NCBI GenBank assembly: GCA_903847975.1
Contig: CAINFC010000238.1
Span: 1 to 37,841, forward strand
Direction of reading: 5' to 3'
Length of the DNA stretch: 37,841 nucleotides
From: an uncultured Acidobacteriota bacterium
GTDB lineage: Bacteria > Acidobacteriota > UBA6911 > CAINFC01
Shown here: positions 34,115-37,841 of the stretch, piece by piece
How positions within the stretch are numbered: the stretch's first letter is position 1
How the letters are laid out: each line of letters begins with the position of its first letter
The notes under the pieces: model-generated
What the model saw: the letters and a program-made list of their open reading frames with translations, nothing else
Databases searched by the model: none
What the model was told of the DNA's origin: nothing
Translations under genes and position numbers: made by a program

Positions 34115-37100
34115 GTGAAGAAACTTTGCACTTCGCTAACCGTTCTGCTGCTGGTCATTCTGCTGCACCTCGACGGCAGCGTCGCACAAACCATCACCGG
34201 TACCATGCTTGGGACGATTCACGATCCAAGCGGATTGGCTGTTCCGGGAGCAGAGGTCCTGCTTCGATACACGGCCACACAGGCCGAGCGGAAAGCAGTA
34301 AGCAACGAACAGGGCGACTTTGTGTTTACCAGCCTTCAGCCTGGCGAGTATGAGCTGACTGTTACTTTGCCCGGTTTCAAGACTGCCGAGCGAAAAGCCA
34401 TACGGCTCTCGGCTTCGGAAACTCTTTCGCTGGGAAAGATCGCCCTGGAAGTTGGCGCGCCGGAGGAGAAGATTACTGTAACGGCCGAAGGAACCAGCGT
34501 GCAGACGGCCAGCTCGGAACGTTCCGGCTCCATCACCAGCAATCAGGTCGATCAGCTGCTGATCAAGGGGCGCAACGTGACTTCTCTGCTGGCTCTTCTC
34601 CCGGGGGTGGTCGACCTGGCCGACTCCGACAGCCCGGATCGCAATTTTAATATTTACGTGCAGGGAGGACGCCGCAATACGAACGCCTTCATGCTGGACG
34701 GCATGTCCCTCAACGCCATCGGCAACAACTTCAATGTTCTGGTGGGAGTCAGCCAGGACGCGGTGGCCGAGGTAAAAATCATGCTCAGCAACTACCAGGC
34801 GGAATACGGCCGCATGTCCGGCGCCAACATCCAGATCGTCACCAAATCCGGGACGCGCGATTTTCACGGTCTGTTCAGCTACTTCAAACGGCACGAGCAG
34901 TTCAATGCCAATAACTTCTTCAACAATCGCCTCGGCGTAGTAAAACCCCGCTACCGTTTCAATACCTGGAATTACAATATCGGCGGCCCGGTGACCATCC
35001 CGAAGTTATTCAATCAAAACCGGGACAAGCTGTTTTTCTTCTTTTCCCAGGAATACTGGCCCTTAAAGGTCAGTCTGCCCATCGGTCGCTTGACGGTCCC
35101 CACCGAGCTGGAGCGCACCGGGGATTTTTCCCAGTCTCTGGATGTCAACAGTAAGCTGATTGTCGTCAAGGACCCGACCACCGGCTTGGCTTTCCCCGGA
35201 AACCGCATCCCCTCCACCCGCCTCGACGCCAACGGGCAGGCTCTGCTGAAATTTTTCCCATTGCCGAATTTCAGCGACCGGAGCATCTCCGGAGGGCAGT
35301 ACAATTACATTTTTCAGACCGATAACAGCACCCCCCAGCGCACAGAAACCCTGAAGATCGATTACAACATCAACGCCAACAACCTTTTGTTCGGCAACTT
35401 CACGACCTATTCGGATGTGCAAACCGGAGCTATGAGTATTCCCTCCTCCGGCTCCACCAACTGGCCGCAGATGCGCAAAACCTTCAATAACCAGGGGAAA
35501 TCCTGGATCACACGGTACCAGCGAATCTTTTCTCCCACGCTGATCAACGAGCTGACGGTAGGTTATATCCATCGTCCGGCCGATGATCTGGTCGATGACA
35601 CCGAGCTGAAGCGCAATCTGCGGGAAACCGTCGGATACCGCCAAAACCAGTTCAATCCCACCAGCAATCCTCTGGGAGTGATTCCCAACGCCACTTTCGG
35701 AGGGGTGACCAGTCCCGCCAATTTGGCTATTGAAGGCCGCTTCCCTCTGGTCACCACCCATGATTCCTTCAGCCTGACCGACAATCTGACCAAAATCATA
35801 GGGGGGCACACCGTCAAAGGCGGCCTTTATATCGATCGTATCTGGCGCAACGCCTCGAATGCAGTCAATTTCAACGGCTCCTACGACTTCGGCCGTAATG
35901 CCAATAATCCTCTGGACACCGGCTATGCATACTCCAATGCCATTTTGGGTATTTTCAACAGCTACACGGAAGCGTCCCGACGCCCCTTTCTGCATTTCCG
36001 GCTCAGCAACGTCGAATGGTTCCTGCAGGACAGCTGGAAAGTAAATCGACGTTTGACTCTGGACCTGGGAATGCGCTTTGCTCTGATTTATCCCCTGTTT
36101 GAAGAGGACAACCTCGTTTCCGGCTTCGTACCCGAACGGTTCAATCCTGCCAAACAGGTTCGTCTGATCGAACCCAGGATGGTTGGAGGGAAACGGGTCG
36201 GCGTCAACCCGGTCAGCGGGGAGGTGTATCCTGCCGCCACCATCGGCTCCATCGCTCCAAATGTCGGAGACCCCGTAAACGGTATGGTGGTGACTTCCCA
36301 GGACAGCAGCTATCCACGGGCTCTGATTGACGACCGGGGTCTGCATTATGCTCCCCGAGTCGGTTTTGCCTGGGATGTCTTCGGCAATGCCAGGACGGCT
36401 CTCCGCGGCGGATTCGGAATGTTCTACAACCGGCAGAATCTGGATACGGTGTTGAACGGCTTCACCACCCAGGCTCCTCTGGTGCAGAATCCGGTCATCA
36501 CTTATGGAACCATGGCCACCATGCTTTCCAACACCGGCCTGCTTTCGCCGCAAAACGTGCTGGGAATCGACCGATCCGGAAAAATTCCCACGGTAATGAA
36601 CTTCAGCCTTTCGCTGCAGCAGAAGATCGGCTTTGGAACCGTGGTGGATGCAGGCTATTCCGGCTCTCTGGGCCGACATCTCCTCTGGCAGCGCAACCTG
36701 AATTCCATCCCCTTCGGCGCCAACTTCGATCCGAAAAACATGGACCCCACTTTATCCGCAACGGTGATGCCGCAGGCGTTTCTGCGCCCTATGATCGGCT
36801 ATAACAACATCAATATCCGCGAGTGGGCCTCCACCTCCAACTATCACTCCCTGCAAGTCAGCGCCAACCGGAGATTCGCCCGCGGCGTGCAGTTTGGCGC
36901 CTCCTGGACCTGGTCCAAATCCCTCAGCTACAACGACGACGACACCGGCAACGTCAGTAATCTGATCCCGGTACGGATATGGAATTATGGACTGACCACC
37001 TTCGACCGCACCCATGCCTTCAAAATCAACTGGGTTTGGGATATTCCCAAAGTGCCCGGTAACAACGTTCTGACCCGCTGGGTCCTGCACGACTGGCAGC

Positions 37101-37564
37101 TTTCCGGCATTGCCAGCTTCTCCAGCGGCGCCCCGCTGGGGGTTGGCTTTTCGACCACCACCGCGGTGGATATTACCGGATCTCCGACGGACGGAGCCAG
37201 GATTGACGTCGTCGGCAATCCGGTGTTACCTAAAAGCCAGCGCACCTTCAGTCAGAATTTCGACACCAAGGTCTTTCGATTGCCGGCCAAGGGAACTTAC
37301 GGAAACTCCGCCAAAACGGTGATCCGCGGTCCGGGCATCAACAACTGGGACGTGGCTATTTTCAAAAATATCCCCTTGCACGAACGCTTACGCTTACAAT
37401 TCCGTGCCGAGTTTTACAATTTTTTCAATCACACCCAGTTTTCCGCGCTGGATACCACTGCCCGGTTCGACCCCAGCGGGGCGCAGGTGAACAGCCGCCT
37501 GGGAGAATTCACCACCGCCAGGAATCCTCGCCAGATTCAGTTTGCTTTACGCCTGCAGTTCTGA
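34115..37564 (+). CDS. Oar-like TonB-dependent receptor
   Basis: A 1149-residue outer-membrane protein of the Oar/CarboxypepD_reg-TonB-receptor type that is expanded in Acidobacteriota. A signal peptide covers residues 1-24 (ends GSVAQ). Residues about 25-112 form the carboxypeptidase-regulatory-like beta-sandwich (GTIHDPSGLAVPGAEVLL, GDFVFTSLQPGEYELTV). ITVTAEG precedes the plug domain (LPGVVDLADSD, GGRRNTNAFMLDG, AEVKIMLSNYQAEYGRMSGA), and a long beta-barrel follows, ending with the aromatic C-terminus ALRLQF expected for BAM insertion. Such proteins probably import large oligosaccharides or peptides with energy from TonB-ExbBD. The start is GTG 34115 with GGGGG about 7 bases upstream. It has its own promoter, no SusD-like partner is adjacent, and direct repeats flank it. 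Confidence 0.93.
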   Translation: MKKLCTSLTVLLLVILLHLDGSVAQTITGTMLGTIHDPSGLAVPGAEVLLRYTATQAERKAVSNEQGDFVFTSLQPGEYELTVTLPGFKTAERKAIRLSASETLSLGKIALEVGAPEEKITVTAEGTSVQTASSERSGSITSNQVDQLLIKGRNVTSLLALLPGVVDLADSDSPDRNFNIYVQGGRRNTNAFMLDGMSLNAIGNNFNVLVGVSQDAVAEVKIMLSNYQAEYGRMSGANIQIVTKSGTRDFHGLFSYFKRHEQFNANNFFNNRLGVVKPRYRFNTWNYNIGGPVTIPKLFNQNRDKLFFFFSQEYWPLKVSLPIGRLTVPTELERTGDFSQSLDVNSKLIVVKDPTTGLAFPGNRIPSTRLDANGQALLKFFPLPNFSDRSISGGQYNYIFQTDNSTPQRTETLKIDYNINANNLLFGNFTTYSDVQTGAMSIPSSGSTNWPQMRKTFNNQGKSWITRYQRIFSPTLINELTVGYIHRPADDLVDDTELKRNLRETVGYRQNQFNPTSNPLGVIPNATFGGVTSPANLAIEGRFPLVTTHDSFSLTDNLTKIIGGHTVKGGLYIDRIWRNASNAVNFNGSYDFGRNANNPLDTGYAYSNAILGIFNSYTEASRRPFLHFRLSNVEWFLQDSWKVNRRLTLDLGMRFALIYPLFEEDNLVSGFVPERFNPAKQVRLIEPRMVGGKRVGVNPVSGEVYPAATIGSIAPNVGDPVNGMVVTSQDSSYPRALIDDRGLHYAPRVGFAWDVFGNARTALRGGFGMFYNRQNLDTVLNGFTTQAPLVQNPVITYGTMATMLSNTGLLSPQNVLGIDRSGKIPTVMNFSLSLQQKIGFGTVVDAGYSGSLGRHLLWQRNLNSIPFGANFDPKNMDPTLSATVMPQAFLRPMIGYNNINIREWASTSNYHSLQVSANRRFARGVQFGASWTWSKSLSYNDDDTGNVSNLIPVRIWNYGLTTFDRTHAFKINWVWDIPKVPGNNVLTRWVLHDWQLSGIASFSSGAPLGVGFSTTTAVDITGSPTDGARIDVVGNPVLPKSQRTFSQNFDTKVFRLPAKGTYGNSAKTVIRGPGINNWDVAIFKNIPLHERLRLQFRAEFYNFFNHTQFSALDTTARFDPSGAQVNSRLGEFTTARNPRQIQFALRLQF

Positions 37565-37589
37565 GTCCGGACCTGTCTGAACGTCCCTA

Positions 37590-37622
37590 CCCGGGGCTGG
37601 CGCGTTACGCGCCGGCCCCGGG
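37590..37622 (+). terminator. Strong GC hairpin after the receptor gene
   Basis: CCCGGGGCTGGCGCG (37590-37604) pairs with CGCGCCGGCCCCGGG (37608-37622) over 15 positions, one of them a G-T pair, with a 3-base loop. It starts 26 bases past the receptor stop. There is no T run after it, so termination is likely but not of the textbook intrinsic type; it could also protect the 3' end. Confidence 0.55.
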
Positions 37623-37741
37623 GTGTGTTACGGAACTTCTTCCTGGTTCCTTCTCGCGACGGCCTCCCACAGATTGCCCCGCTAATAATTCTGCCTTGTT
37701 TTGTTCTGCTGTCCCACACGGGACTTGCGTGTGTGCTGCTC

Positions 37742-37838
37742 GGTACGGAATATCGGATATCGTACCGTTGTACTCCGGCTTTGCCTTGTCAGGCCCCGCG
37801 TAAACCGGCACAGGACTGTGATTCCGAGGCATAGTCCC
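37742..37838 (+). repeat. Receptor-flanking direct repeat, copy B
   Basis: The aligned core 37754-37838 matches copy A (33732-33815) in the same orientation. Its left end is palindromic: CGGTACG (37741-37747) and CGTACCG (37761-37767) pair around an AT-rich centre; in copy A the left arm has decayed. The window ends just after, so the full length is unknown. The short open frame across it is not considered a gene. The remaining bases 37623-37740 show nothing I can name. Confidence 0.75.
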
Positions 37839-37841
37839 ATC

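Noticed and set aside
35063-36679. 538-residue minus-strand frame opposite the receptor gene
   Set aside because: Antisense shadow of the TonB-dependent receptor barrel.
37625-37834. 69-residue open frame at the window end
   Set aside because: It runs across repeat copy B and matches the spurious frames over copy A.

Overview
The window looks like chromosomal DNA of a member of the Acidobacteriota. It is moderately GC-rich, and the best phylum clues are a 1149-residue Oar-like TonB-dependent receptor with an N-terminal carboxypeptidase-regulatory-like domain, many secreted glycan enzymes (GH31, GH172/DUF2961, a LamG/DUF1080-like protein, a polysaccharide deacetylase), Reg_prop beta-propeller repeats, and intergenic repeats of the ATTCCGAAGCGAAG type. 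The placement is inferred from family content; no rRNA or tRNA gene was seen. Nothing looks like phage, an insertion sequence or CRISPR.

Layout. (1) 1-3410: the end of a Pro-rich membrane protein, then a minus-strand operon of a PilZ protein, a LamG-like secreted protein and a membrane-anchored GH31 glycosidase. (2) 3519-7253: minus-strand glgC translationally coupled to a large secreted protein (beta-propeller plus helical domain), closed by a clear intrinsic terminator. (3) 7515-14966: a tight five-gene minus-strand operon: fatty acyl-CoA reductase with a degenerate HAD domain, a second reductase-like SDR, a polysaccharide pyruvyl transferase-like enzyme, an acyl-CoA synthetase and an enoyl-CoA hydratase. 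This is the best candidate in the window for an uncharacterised pathway (long-chain alcohol, ether lipid or glycolipid). (4) 15068-17343: a response regulator with a four-Cys C-terminal domain, and a divergent B12-binding radical SAM protein preceded by a consensus promoter and a short overlapping upstream ORF. (5) 17353-22379: a GT-C-like membrane protein and a secreted glycosidase-like protein, divergent from a GH172 enzyme. (6) 22388-28766: a six-gene minus-strand run (iorB, ADP-forming acyl-CoA synthetase in beta-alpha order, PLC/GDPD-like protein, polysaccharide deacetylase, Hyi-like isomerase, nitrilase-family amidase) with a consensus promoter before iorB and a second one before the isomerase; iorA is missing. 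(7) 28922-32915: an APC amino-acid permease, then groES-groEL with a strong sigma70-type promoter, no CIRCE operator and a textbook terminator. (8) 32925-37841: a PIG-L deacetylase, a repeat-rich spacer, the Oar-like receptor, and a second copy of the spacer repeat.

How the genes work together. Much of the window serves glycan uptake and processing at the envelope: receptor, GH31, GH172, deacetylases and GT-C-like protein, plus glycogen precursor synthesis (glgC). IorB, the ADP-forming synthetase and the amino-acid permease suggest amino-acid fermentation with ATP recovered from acyl-CoA. The reductase operon suggests activation of fatty acids, reduction to aldehyde or alcohol, and glycan or lipid decoration. 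These links are inferred from families and gene order.
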